Position numbers and translations under genes: made by a program. From IMG/VR virus record IMGVR_UViG_3300049846_000155, positions 1 through 31,829 of that record: a DNA stretch of 31,829 nucleotides, one strand, 5' to 3'. Every line of letters begins with the position of its first letter. Within the stretch, counting starts at the first letter, position 1. The notes beneath the pieces are model-generated. The model was not told the origin of the DNA. It saw only the letters and a list, made by a program, of their open reading frames with translations, and did no database searches. Shown in pieces: positions 1 through 7,392 of this stretch. This stretch comes from a virus.

Positions 1-142
1 TGGGGTAGGGGGGATCGCCTTATCCTCCACATAAACCTTCTAGGGCCGTTTGGTGATGACGCATTGCATAAATAAAGTCTGTTAGTGATCAACGGTTTTG
101 GGTTGCTTGCAGATGGAGGTGTGAGCATGTAACACTGGAGGA
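1..142. other. Gene-free leader before terminase small subunit
   Basis: No convincing gene is visible here. The plus-strand reading frames are broken by stops (for example TAA at 73-75, TGA at 122-124, TAA at 130-132) and hold at most a 15-codon open stretch. The sequence begins with two G runs and is already G-rich. It ends with TGGAGGA at 136-142, directly in front of the terminase small subunit ATG at 143. A terminase small subunit next to a gene-free stretch is where a packaging site (cos or pac) would be expected, but no specific motif can be named. Confidence 0.5.
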
Positions 143-733
143 ATGAGTGGAATTGAGGAGCGGATTGAGGAGATAAGGGGATTGCCTGAGCGTAGTGTTA
201 CGCAGGTGATGGAGTTGAATAAGTTAGAGGTCCTTGCGGATGTGTTTGACAGGATATCGTGTGGTGGGACGTTGCCGCAGGTATGTGTAGAGAAGTTGAT
301 ATCGTACAACGTGGTATGGAAGTGGATAGAGAGCAGTGCGGATGTTAGGGCGTTGTATGACGAGTCGCTTCGGCGTAGGGATGAGTGGTTGAAGGAGTTA
401 GTGATACACGAGGTGAAGACGATAGCTGCTGCGGATCCGCGGATGTTGTTTAGGGCTGATGGGGAGTTTTTGCCAGTGCATGAGTGGCCTGAGGCGATAG
501 CGAAGGCTGTGGCTAGTGTAGATGTTGCGGAGATTTGGGAGGGTCGAGGGAGTGAGCGGCAGGTAGTGGGACACGTTAAGAAGGTTAGGTTTTACGATAA
601 GAATAAGGCGATTGATACGTTAGCGAAGACGTTGGGGTTGATGACTGAGAAGGTGGAGCACAGTGGGAGTGTGAATTGGGAGGACGTGGTATCGAGGGCT
701 GTTAAGGGTGACGAGGATGTGAGTGATGAGTAG
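143..733 (+). CDS. terS: Terminase small subunit
   Basis: A 196-aa protein, probably the DNA-recognition subunit of the packaging motor. It would bind the packaging site on concatemeric DNA and hand it to the large subunit. The N-terminal half is helical, with a possible helix-turn-helix around residues 25-75 (a TLPQVC...VVWKWI stretch). The C-terminal segment KAIDTLAKTLGLMTEKVE is typical of phage small terminases of the Terminase_2 type. Its position directly before the large subunit, with an 11-nt overlap, supports the call. The ATG at 143 follows TGGAGGA with very short spacing, so the true start could be slightly different, but an in-frame TGA at 122 blocks any longer form. Codon use is strongly biased to G-ending codons (GAG, AAG, GTG, TTG), unlike genes beyond about 2.5 kb. 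Confidence 0.85.
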   Translation: MSGIEERIEEIRGLPERSVTQVMELNKLEVLADVFDRISCGGTLPQVCVEKLISYNVVWKWIESSADVRALYDESLRRRDEWLKELVIHEVKTIAAADPRMLFRADGEFLPVHEWPEAIAKAVASVDVAEIWEGRGSERQVVGHVKKVRFYDKNKAIDTLAKTLGLMTEKVEHSGSVNWEDVVSRAVKGDEDVSDE

Positions 734-2189
734 ACGTGGGGCACTGAATACGTTTGAGGCGCAGTTACGAGATAAGGTGAGAGTGTGGCGAACGGATCCT
801 GTGGCGTTTGTGCAGGATGTGTTTAAGGTGACGCCGGATGCGTGGCAGGTGGATGTGCTTCGGGAGTTTGCGGTATCGCAGCGAGTGGCGATGACTGCGT
901 GCAAGGGGCCAGGGAAGACTGCGGTTATATCTTGGTGTTGTTGGAATTTTTTAGTAACGAGGCCGTATCCGAAGATAGCAGCGACGTCGATTAGTGGGGA
1001 TAACCTTGCGGATGGTTTGTGGGCTGAGATGTCGAAGTGGCAGCAGAAGAGTGATTTGTTGAAGGGGTTATTTGAGTGGACGAAGACACGCATAGCGAAC
1101 AAGAAGAATCCAGAGAACTGGTTTATGAGTGCGAGAACGTGGCCGAAAAGTGCGGATACGTCACAGCAAGCGAATACGTTAGCAGGGCTGCACGCGGATT
1201 ACATCCTGTTCGTTTTGGACGAGAGTGGAGGTATCCCTTCCGCTGTGATGGCTGCGGCAGAAGCGGCGTTGTCGTCTGGGATAGAGTGCAAGATATTGCA
1301 AGCAGGGAATCCGACGCACCTTGAGGGGCCGCTGTACGATGCGTGTACGAAGGCGAAACACCTGTGGAAAGTTTTTAATATCACAGGAGATCCTGATGAT
1401 CCGAACCGCTCGCCGCGTGTGAGTGTTGAGTGGGCGAAACAGCAGATTGAACAGTACGGAAGAGATAACCCTTGGGTACTGGTGAACGTGTTTGGTAAGT
1501 TCCCACCGGCGTCGATTAATGCGTTACTTGGGCCGGACGACGTTAAGGCTGCGATGAGACGGAGAGCGGAAGGATATGAAACAGCACAGAAGCGACTCGG
1601 AATTGATGTGGCGCGATTTGGTAATGACAGTACGATTATATTTCCGAGACAGGGGCTTATGGCTTTTGCGTGCTCAGAGATGCGCGGAGCACGAACTAAC
1701 GAGATTGCAGCGCGTGTTGCGCAGACTAAGATTGACTGGGGTAGCGAGATCGAGTTCGTTGATGAAACTGGAGGCTATGGCGGCGGAGTTGTCGATGCAC
1801 TCATACAGGCTGGGCACGCTCCGGTCGGAGTTAGCTTCAGCGGAAAGGCGATTGACTCTCGGTATCTTAACAAGCGAGCGGAGATGTGGTTCTTGATGAG
1901 TGAGTGGGTTAAGCGCGGAGGCGTGCTACCTGAAGACGATCAGCTATCGAGAGAACTCACTGCCGTGACGTATACCTTTGTGGGTGGGAAGTTCCAGATT
2001 GAACCGAAGGAACAGATTGTAAAACGCTTAGGGTTTTCGCCGGACAGAGCGGATGCGCTCGCGCTTACGTTTGCGATGCCTGAAGCTCCGTCTGCGAATA
2101 GTGTGATAGGACAGGCGCAGTTCAGTAGTGGGTCTAGGAATGTGAAGTGGGATTTTGATCCGTTCGCTGATAGGATCGAGATTCTATGA
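723..2189 (+). CDS. terL: Terminase large subunit (packaging ATPase/nuclease)
   Basis: The 488-aa motor protein that translocates DNA into the prohead and cuts it. Numbering from the GTG at 723, the ATPase half shows Walker A KGPGKT (61-66), Walker B ILFVLDE (161-167, catalytic D166-E167) and the coupling motif AGNP (194-197). The RNase H-like nuclease half shows the acidic clusters GIDVARFGND (293-302), FVDETG (345-350) and DRADALALT (441-449). All key residues are present and the length is normal. The start may be GTG 723 or ATG 726; both follow GAGG at 713-716 and overlap the small subunit gene. The first half shares the G-rich codon bias of the small subunit and the second half fades toward the genome norm. 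The stop overlaps the next ATG. Confidence 0.97.
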   Translation: MMSRRGALNTFEAQLRDKVRVWRTDPVAFVQDVFKVTPDAWQVDVLREFAVSQRVAMTACKGPGKTAVISWCCWNFLVTRPYPKIAATSISGDNLADGLWAEMSKWQQKSDLLKGLFEWTKTRIANKKNPENWFMSARTWPKSADTSQQANTLAGLHADYILFVLDESGGIPSAVMAAAEAALSSGIECKILQAGNPTHLEGPLYDACTKAKHLWKVFNITGDPDDPNRSPRVSVEWAKQQIEQYGRDNPWVLVNVFGKFPPASINALLGPDDVKAAMRRRAEGYETAQKRLGIDVARFGNDSTIIFPRQGLMAFACSEMRGARTNEIAARVAQTKIDWGSEIEFVDETGGYGGGVVDALIQAGHAPVGVSFSGKAIDSRYLNKRAEMWFLMSEWVKRGGVLPEDDQLSRELTAVTYTFVGGKFQIEPKEQIVKRLGFSPDRADALALTFAMPEAPSANSVIGQAQFSSGSRNVKWDFDPFADRIEIL

Positions 2190-2668
2190 AAACTCGTATT
2201 GTGTTCGGTGAAGAATCCGTTTCTGATTTTATTGATATGCACTCGGAGTTGCTGTTTGATAACGCAGCAGAGACAGGAGTACCTGGTGAGGTCTTAGATC
2301 CAGACTGGGACCGGTATTATTCCATGGAAAATAATGGCTTACTGCGGTTGTTCGTAGCACGAGAACGTCCAGTGGATACGGAAGACTGGGCAGCAGTGGG
2401 TGACACCGTGGTAGGGTTTTGCTTGTTTCTCGTAATAAGTCATGCACACTATAAGAAAAGAATCTGGGCGTTCCAAGACATGCTGTGGTTTAAAAAAGAT
2501 TACAGAGGGTTTGCTCCGGTCCGGTTTATAAAGTGGTGTGACGATGAACTCAGGTGTCTTGGTGTTCACATCGTGATGAGAGACGTGACGGAAATCGTAG
2601 ATTACGGTAGAGTGCTACGAGCGTTTAATTACGAACCGCTTGAAACGAAATGGGTGAGGAGATTATAA
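2186..2668 (+). CDS. GNAT-like N-acetyltransferase
   Basis: A 160-aa protein starting in an ATGA overlap with the terminase large subunit, so translation is likely coupled. Its pattern fits the GNAT acyltransferase fold: an N-terminal helical region, then beta strands around LLRLFVARE and VVGFCLFLVIS, then WAFQDMLWFKKDYRG (about 91-105), where the acetyl-CoA-binding loop normally follows strand 4. After that come a helix (FIKWCDDELRCLG) and a final strand/helix pair ending near FNYEPLETKWVRRL. Compact GNAT-like proteins are known between terminase and portal in several podoviruses. The substrate is unknown; a host or virion protein are possibilities. No classical Q/RxxGxG/A loop is obvious, so the enzyme could be divergent or inactive. 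Confidence 0.65.
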   Translation: MKTRIVFGEESVSDFIDMHSELLFDNAAETGVPGEVLDPDWDRYYSMENNGLLRLFVARERPVDTEDWAAVGDTVVGFCLFLVISHAHYKKRIWAFQDMLWFKKDYRGFAPVRFIKWCDDELRCLGVHIVMRDVTEIVDYGRVLRAFNYEPLETKWVRRL

Positions 2669-2671
2669 GAT

Positions 2672-3004
2672 ATGGGTACTGGCGCAGAAATACCGATTAT
2701 TCTTGGGATTATTGGAGCAGCGTCCACAGGTGCAGCGATGCACTCTGCGAACGTAGCTCGTGAAGATGCGAAGAGTGCGAAACGTGGACAGGACGAAAAA
2801 GAGCGCGGTATGCGCGAAGGTCTTGAGAAACAGAGAGCACAAGAAGAAGCCATGGGGGCTGACAAGATGGCGAAATCTGCTAGTATTCGTAGACAGAAAG
2901 CGTTATCACGAAGAGGACAGTCCAGGGCTGACACGATTTTAACGTCTCCGCTTGGATTGGCCGCGTCTGGTGAAGGGTATAAAAAGACTCTGCTAGGCGA
3001 ATAG
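2672..3004 (+). CDS. Small conserved virion-module protein (unknown function)
   Basis: A 110-aa protein between the acetyltransferase and the portal. The N-terminus has a glycine/alanine/isoleucine-rich hydrophobic stretch (about residues 5-25, EIPIILGIIGAASTGAA). This could be one membrane-inserting helix. A highly charged helix rich in Lys/Arg/Glu/Gln follows (30-85). The C-terminal tail has TILTSPLG (about 89-96) and KKTLLG near the end. I recognise a similar TILT-xx-LG ... KTLLG tail in small phage proteins located next to portal genes; their role is not known to me. A GAGGAG sequence lies about 10 nt upstream of the ATG. A minor head or core component is possible by position. Confidence 0.7.
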   Translation: MGTGAEIPIILGIIGAASTGAAMHSANVAREDAKSAKRGQDEKERGMREGLEKQRAQEEAMGADKMAKSASIRRQKALSRRGQSRADTILTSPLGLAASGEGYKKTLLGE

Positions 3005-3014
3005 AAAAAGTTAG

Positions 3015-3034
3015 TTCGCAGATGGTTTTGCGAA
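3015..3034 (+). other. Small hairpin upstream of portal ribosome binding site
   Basis: A perfect 6-bp inverted repeat, TTCGCA (3015-3020) and TGCGAA (3029-3034), with an 8-nt loop sits in the 39-nt gap before the portal gene. The 3' arm runs into the ribosome binding site GAAAGGA (3032-3038). In RNA it could partly hide that site and tune portal translation. A 6-bp stem is short, so this may be chance. Confidence 0.25.
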
Positions 3035-3043
3035 AGGACACGG

Positions 3044-4783
3044 ATGGAATCGAAGCGCGGAAGATATGAAATCTTAAGGGCACAGCTAGAGTCTGAACGC
3101 TCGTCGTTTATTGCACACTATAGGGACTTGGCGGATTACATATTACCGCGCCGTCCGCGATTTCAGGTTTCAGACGTAAACAGAGGCGACCGACGTAATC
3201 AGAAAATCATAGATTCTACCGCTACGTTCGCAGTTCGCACACTTAGGTCTGGAATGATGAGTGGTATTACGTCTCCGGCTCGCCCCTGGTTTCGTCTTAC
3301 CACTCCAGACCCAGCACTGGCAGAGGTTGGAGCAGTAAAACAGTGGCTCCACTTCGTTGGCGACAGAATGACGACTGCGTATCTGCGGTCGAACTTATAT
3401 AACGTATTGCCGATTGTTTACGGGGACATGGGTACGTTCGGTACTGCGTGTATGTTAATCGAGGAAGATATAGACGACGTTATTCGTTGCTATCCGTTCC
3501 CTATTGGTTCGTACACAATTGCTAATAACTCAAAGCTTAAGGTCGATGTGTTCCAGCGCGAGTTCAGACTTACCGTTAGGCAGCTCGTTCAGAAATTTGG
3601 ACAGCGTGATCAGAACGGAAAGATCGACTGGAGTAATTTTAGTACTCACGTTAAAAATTTGTACGACCGTGGAACGCTTGAGGCGTGGGTTGATGTATGC
3701 CACGTTATCGAGCCGAATGAAAATTATAAACCTGGCACAGTGGCAAGCAAGGATAAAAAATATAAATCTTGTTACTATGAGAAGGGTGTTTCTGGCGTTT
3801 CCAACACAGCATACATGGGTGTCGATGAAGACAAGATGTTGCGTGAAAGTGGTTACGATTATTTCCCAGTTTTAGCCCCACGATGGGAAGTTAACGGAGA
3901 AGATGTTTACGGAACTGATTGCCCAGGCATGACTGCTCTTGGTGATATCAAGGCATTGCAGTTGATGCAGAAACGTAAATCACAAGCGATCGAGAAGATG
4001 GTGTTTCCGTCGATGGTTGGGCCGTCGTCGATGAGATCTGCAAAAGCTTCGTTATTGCCTGGCGATTTGACGTTTGTTGATGAGCGCGAAGGAACGAAAG
4101 GGTTTAGACCTGCACATGAAGTTAACTTGAGAATCGCTGAACTCGGTGGAGACATCAGAGAGCATCAGGTAAGAATCCAACGTGCGTTCTACGAAGATTT
4201 GTTTTTGATGTTAGCCACGACTGATCGTAGAGAGATTACTGCTCGTGAAATTGATGAACGTCATGAAGAAAAGTTGTTGGCACTAGGTCCAGTTCTTGAG
4301 CAGTTGAACCAAGACTTGCTTGATCCGCTAATTGATATAACTTTCAATATAGGGATGAAACAGGGATTGTTTCCACCTCCTCCGCAAGAGTTGCAAGGGG
4401 TGGATCTCAAGGTAGAGTACGTCTCTATTATGGCGCAATCTCAGAAATTAGTTGGCATTGCTGGCATTGAGCGTTTTGCATCGTTTGCAACACAGGTAGC
4501 TCAGGTCTCTCCAGAATCCCTTGATAAGGTTGATGTTGATCAGATGCTTGATGTTTACTCAGACATCACAAGCGTACACCCAAGTATTATTAGAACAGAC
4601 GAAGCAGTTGAGCAGATCAGAGCACAACGAGCAAAAGCGCAACAAGCTCAACAGGCTGCTGAGATGGCCGCACAAGGAACTGCTGCTGTAAAGAATCTGT
4701 CTCAGTCTGACATGGAAGGCGATAACGCTTTAACTAGGATGTTGCAAAATGCAAATGCAGGAGCGTTGGCACAGGGTCTATGA
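3044..4783 (+). CDS. Portal protein (T7 gp8-like head-tail connector)
   Basis: A 579-aa protein of the T7-type head-to-tail connector family (Head-tail_con). It should form the dodecameric ring at one capsid vertex, through which DNA enters and leaves and to which the terminase and tail adaptor dock. Family-like features are the N-terminal RYRDLADYILPRR-type segment (here HYRDLADYILPRRPRF, about 25-40), a TLRSGMMSGITSPARPWF segment (about 66-85), and the late helical part with DRREITAREIDERHEEK (about 397-413). The C-terminus (about 520-579) is a Gln/Ala-rich helix typical of the barrel or tail. A good ribosome binding site, GAAAGGA, lies 5 nt before the ATG. The length fits podovirus portals, and the stop overlaps the next ATG. 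Confidence 0.95.
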   Translation: MESKRGRYEILRAQLESERSSFIAHYRDLADYILPRRPRFQVSDVNRGDRRNQKIIDSTATFAVRTLRSGMMSGITSPARPWFRLTTPDPALAEVGAVKQWLHFVGDRMTTAYLRSNLYNVLPIVYGDMGTFGTACMLIEEDIDDVIRCYPFPIGSYTIANNSKLKVDVFQREFRLTVRQLVQKFGQRDQNGKIDWSNFSTHVKNLYDRGTLEAWVDVCHVIEPNENYKPGTVASKDKKYKSCYYEKGVSGVSNTAYMGVDEDKMLRESGYDYFPVLAPRWEVNGEDVYGTDCPGMTALGDIKALQLMQKRKSQAIEKMVFPSMVGPSSMRSAKASLLPGDLTFVDEREGTKGFRPAHEVNLRIAELGGDIREHQVRIQRAFYEDLFLMLATTDRREITAREIDERHEEKLLALGPVLEQLNQDLLDPLIDITFNIGMKQGLFPPPPQELQGVDLKVEYVSIMAQSQKLVGIAGIERFASFATQVAQVSPESLDKVDVDQMLDVYSDITSVHPSIIRTDEAVEQIRAQRAKAQQAQQAAEMAAQGTAAVKNLSQSDMEGDNALTRMLQNANAGALAQGL

Positions 4784-5070
4784 ATATTTCAGAACCATCA
4801 AAGATTAAAGAGAACGAGAAGCGCAATAAGTCTGTACGCGAAGTTGAACTTGAAGATGTTCGCTTTTTGTTGGCTCACAAGCAGGGAAGAAGGTTTCTTT
4901 GGAGATACCTTGCAGAGTGCAATGTATATGGCAATCTAGTAGGTATAGACGATTCTCACACGAATAGATTACTCGGACAAAGGAATGTCGGAATTAAGCT
5001 TATAACAGACATCATGGAATCAGATGCTTCTGTATATGGGCAGATGCAGAAGGAGTTTGGAAGTGAGTGA
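4780..5070 (+). CDS. Bbp19-like phage protein
   Basis: A 96-aa protein that I recognise as similar to Bordetella phage BPP-1 Bbp19-type small proteins. The tell-tale core is GRRFLWRYLAECNVYG (about 36-51), followed by a Thr/Asn-rich loop and GQRNVGIKLITDIM (about 66-79). The family is regularly encoded between portal and scaffold/capsid genes in BPP-1/epsilon15-like phages; its function is not established. It starts in an ATGA overlap with the portal and ends in an 8-nt overlap with the scaffold gene, so it lies in a tightly coupled head operon. Confidence 0.85.
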   Translation: MNISEPSKIKENEKRNKSVREVELEDVRFLLAHKQGRRFLWRYLAECNVYGNLVGIDDSHTNRLLGQRNVGIKLITDIMESDASVYGQMQKEFGSE

Positions 5071-5689
5071 AGTAGAAAAACAATCCGAGACTATCGAAGC
5101 TGTCGGCGAAAAATTATACGGAGAAGAGAAACAAGAGGTTAAGGAAGACTCTAAGGAAGTTAAAACCGAAACAAAGGAGGAGGCTAAACCTGAAGCAAAG
5201 GCTGAAGACAAAGCACCTACGGAGTTCGCATTAAAACTTCCAGAAGGCTCTCTATTGAGTAAGGAGCACTTGTCTAAGGTAGAGGCTTTTGCCAAAGAGC
5301 ATAAGCTATCCAAAGACGTAGCCCAGTCCCTCGTGGAGATGAAAAATGCTGCTGTAGCGGAAGCTACGGCTGCTCAGGCTGAAAGCTTAAAAGCACAGAC
5401 TGAAACAATGAAGGATGTCTGGTACGATGAGACATTGGCTGATCCAGAAATTGGCGGAGACAAAGCTCGTGAGAGCGTTGAGTTTGCCAGAAGAGGGTTG
5501 GACGCTGTTGCATCTCCAGAACTCAAAAAACTTCTCGTAGACACCGGTATGGGAAACCATAAAGAGGTCATACGAACATTTAACAATCTCTATAAAAAGT
5601 TCTTAGCAGAAGACAAAGTTGTTCAGGGTGGCGCAAGCGTCCCTAGCAAGAAGTCTCTTGAAGAGACCTTTTATGGACAAAAACAATAG
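5063..5689 (+). CDS. Capsid scaffolding protein
   Basis: A 208-aa acidic, lysine/glutamate-rich protein directly before the major capsid gene, which is the classic position of the scaffold that shapes the prohead and then leaves. The first 50 residues are a low-complexity Glu/Lys/Ala stretch, probably disordered. The core FALKLPEGSLLSKEHLSKVE and the following Ala-rich helix with AVAEATAAQAESLKAQTE match the layout of scaffolds in this phage class. I chose GTG 5063 because AAGGAG (about 5049-5054) precedes it, and a longer in-frame form from 5024 would read deep into the upstream gene with no family-like residues. No protease motif is visible. Confidence 0.85.
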   Translation: MSEVEKQSETIEAVGEKLYGEEKQEVKEDSKEVKTETKEEAKPEAKAEDKAPTEFALKLPEGSLLSKEHLSKVEAFAKEHKLSKDVAQSLVEMKNAAVAEATAAQAESLKAQTETMKDVWYDETLADPEIGGDKARESVEFARRGLDAVASPELKKLLVDTGMGNHKEVIRTFNNLYKKFLAEDKVVQGGASVPSKKSLEETFYGQKQ

Positions 5690-5700
5690 GAGTGTAAACT

Positions 5701-6702
5701 ATGTCTACTTTAGCAGCTAACGCGCTAACACTCGCTGACTGGGCTAAACGGCTTGACCCAGATGGCAAGGTTCCAAGTATTGTCGAGCTATTATCTCAGA
5801 CCAACGAAATTTTGGCTGATATGTTGTTCATGGAAGGTAATCTTCCTGTTGGACATCGTACCACCGTTCGCACTGGTCTACCAACTGTTGCATGGCGCTT
5901 GCTTAACCAAGGTGTTCAGCCTTCTAAAAGCACGACTGCACAAATTGATGAATCTTGCGGTATGCTAGAAGCGTACAGCGAAGTCGATCGCGACCTTGCT
6001 GAACTCAATGGCAACACTGCATCTTTCCGTCTTTCTGAAGCTCAAGCTTTTATTGAAGCTATGAACCAAGAAATGGCAAGCACACTTTTCTACGGAAATG
6101 CATCTGTATCTCCTGAAGAATTTACTGGTCTTGCAATTCGCTACTCTTCTTTGAGTGCGACAAACGGACAGAACATCATCAGCGGTTCTGGCTCTGGCTC
6201 TGACAACAGCTCAGTTTGGCTTGTTGTTTGGGGTGCTCAAAGCATCTTCGGTATCTTCCCTAAAGGATCTAAAGCAGGTCTTTTCCATGAAGACGAAGGT
6301 CTTGTAACTCTTGAAACGACTGCTGGTATCGCTGGTTCTCGTATGCGTGCATACCGTGACCACTGGCAGTGGAAATGTGGCGTTGCTCTTAAAGACTGGC
6401 GCTATGTTGTTCGTATTCCGAACATCGACATTTCTAACTTGGTTGGTAAGTCCTCTGCGGCTGACTTGACTGAGTTGATGATTAAAGCAATTCATCGCGT
6501 ACCGAATATCCGCCTTGGTAAAGCTGCGTTCTACATGAACCGTAGCTGTTTCCAAATGTTGGACATTCAGCGTCGTGATGATGTAATTTCTGGTGGTGGT
6601 TTGAGCTATATGAATGTTGATGGAGTTGCTACGCCTATGTTCCGTGGCATCCCTGTTCGCATCTGTGATGCTCTAACTGAAACAGAAGCAGCAGTAGCTT
6701 AA
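5701..6702 (+). CDS. Major capsid protein (epsilon15 gp7 / Bbp17-like)
   Basis: A 333-aa shell protein, probably an HK97-fold subunit. The N-terminus LTLADWAKRLDPDGKVPSI (about 10-28), the EILADMLFMEGNLPVGHRTT region (about 36-55) and the pattern LPTVAWRLLNQGVQPSKSTT (about 60-79) are characteristic of the epsilon15 gp7-type capsid family. SYMNVDG..T..FRGIPVR near the C-terminus fits the A-domain of the same family. AGGAG lies 10 nt before the ATG, suited to high expression. The nucleotide composition here is balanced or slightly C-over-G, and codons differ sharply from those of the terminase genes. Confidence 0.95.
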   Translation: MSTLAANALTLADWAKRLDPDGKVPSIVELLSQTNEILADMLFMEGNLPVGHRTTVRTGLPTVAWRLLNQGVQPSKSTTAQIDESCGMLEAYSEVDRDLAELNGNTASFRLSEAQAFIEAMNQEMASTLFYGNASVSPEEFTGLAIRYSSLSATNGQNIISGSGSGSDNSSVWLVVWGAQSIFGIFPKGSKAGLFHEDEGLVTLETTAGIAGSRMRAYRDHWQWKCGVALKDWRYVVRIPNIDISNLVGKSSAADLTELMIKAIHRVPNIRLGKAAFYMNRSCFQMLDIQRRDDVISGGGLSYMNVDGVATPMFRGIPVRICDALTETEAAVA

Positions 6703-6714
6703 TAGGAGGATAAA

Positions 6715-7149
6715 ATGTATTTAGATTCACAATTATTGTTCAGTGATGCTCAGGCTGTTACGGCTGATGCCGCTTCTACTAATCAGGTAGATCTCGGTGT
6801 TGCTCGTAACTTGTTTGATGGCGAACCACTTGCTGTAGTTCTCATTGTAGACGTAGCAGCAGATGGAACAACCACAGACGAAACTTATGAGTTCCAAATT
6901 GAAACAGATGGAGATTCTGGTTTCGGATCACCAACAGATCTTCTTGCTCACTCTATTGGGTACGCAAGTTTGACTGCTGGCTCTAAACACGTTCTCCCAA
7001 TCCCAGTTGGTGCTGCTGTAGAGCGTTACCTCCGCGTTTATTACAACGTAGGTGGAACATCTCCTTCAGTAACCGTTACTGCGTTCTTGCAACCTCTCAG
7101 CATGGTTGATAAGTTCAAGGTATACGCAGATAACATCACTATCAGCTAG
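6715..7149 (+). CDS. Bbp16-like capsid cement protein
   Basis: A 144-aa beta-rich protein 12 nt after the capsid gene with a strong AGGAGG ribosome binding site. The N-terminal MYLDSQLLFSDAQAVT followed by STNQVDLG is typical of the Bbp16 cement family known from BPP-1, a jellyroll-type protein that clamps neighbouring capsid subunits. The middle has DETYEFQIETDGDSGFGSP, followed by a strand-rich end (HVLPIPVGAAVERYLRVYY, about 98-116). No other function is suggested. It should decorate the outer shell and stabilise it after DNA filling. Confidence 0.9.
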   Translation: MYLDSQLLFSDAQAVTADAASTNQVDLGVARNLFDGEPLAVVLIVDVAADGTTTDETYEFQIETDGDSGFGSPTDLLAHSIGYASLTAGSKHVLPIPVGAAVERYLRVYYNVGGTSPSVTVTAFLQPLSMVDKFKVYADNITIS

Positions 7150-7159
7150 GGAGTAACAA

Positions 7160-7339
7160 ATGAAAGTTAAAGCAACTAAGAATGGGTACTACGACAACAA
7201 ACGCAGGAAGGAAGGGGCTGTTTTCGAACTAGCTCATCCAGACAAGGAGTTCTCTCACAAGTGGATGGAACAAGTTGGTCCTGCTAAGAAAAAGAAAGCT
7301 GTCGAAGTAGAAGAAGAATCCCAGGACGAGGAGCTTTAA
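7160..7339 (+). CDS. 59-aa conserved phage protein near cement gene
   Basis: A small gene with ATG at 7160 and TAA at 7337-7339, preceded by GGGAG about 7 nt upstream and only 10 nt after the cement gene. The product begins MKVKATKNGYYDNKRRKEG and continues VFELAHPDKEFSHKWMEQV, then a basic Lys run and an acidic Glu-rich tail. I recognise this GYYDNKRRxEG plus xFSxxWMExV pattern from very small proteins next to capsid genes in many phages. Their fold is thought to be a small SH3-like or adaptor-like unit, which I cannot confirm. The highly charged last 15 residues are probably disordered. Confidence 0.8.
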   Translation: MKVKATKNGYYDNKRRKEGAVFELAHPDKEFSHKWMEQVGPAKKKKAVEVEEESQDEEL

Positions 7340-7347
7340 TAAAAGAT

Positions 7348-7377
7348 TGGGGGTGGCTCAGAAATGGGCTGCCCCTA
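7348..7377 (+). terminator. GC-rich hairpin after the head operon
   Basis: The arms GGGGTGGC (7350-7353 plus 7354-7357) and GCTGCCCC (7368-7375) pair over 8 bp with two G-U pairs, and the flanks 7348-7349 / 7376-7377 can extend this to 10 bp. The loop is 10 nt. It lies in the 53-nt gap between the 59-aa gene and the next gene. No run of T follows (TATATCATGG), so it is not a textbook intrinsic terminator. It may lower readthrough, or protect the 3' end of the abundant capsid and cement messages. Confidence 0.4.
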
Positions 7378-7392
7378 TATCATGGAGGATAA

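Noticed and set aside
76-132. 15-codon leader peptide in the first 142 bases
   Set aside because: It is too short, with no ribosome binding site or regulatory structure to support it.
620-1102. 160-aa minus-strand open frame
   Set aside because: It lies wholly opposite the terminase genes, whose motifs are certain. The open frame arises from the lack of C on the plus strand there.
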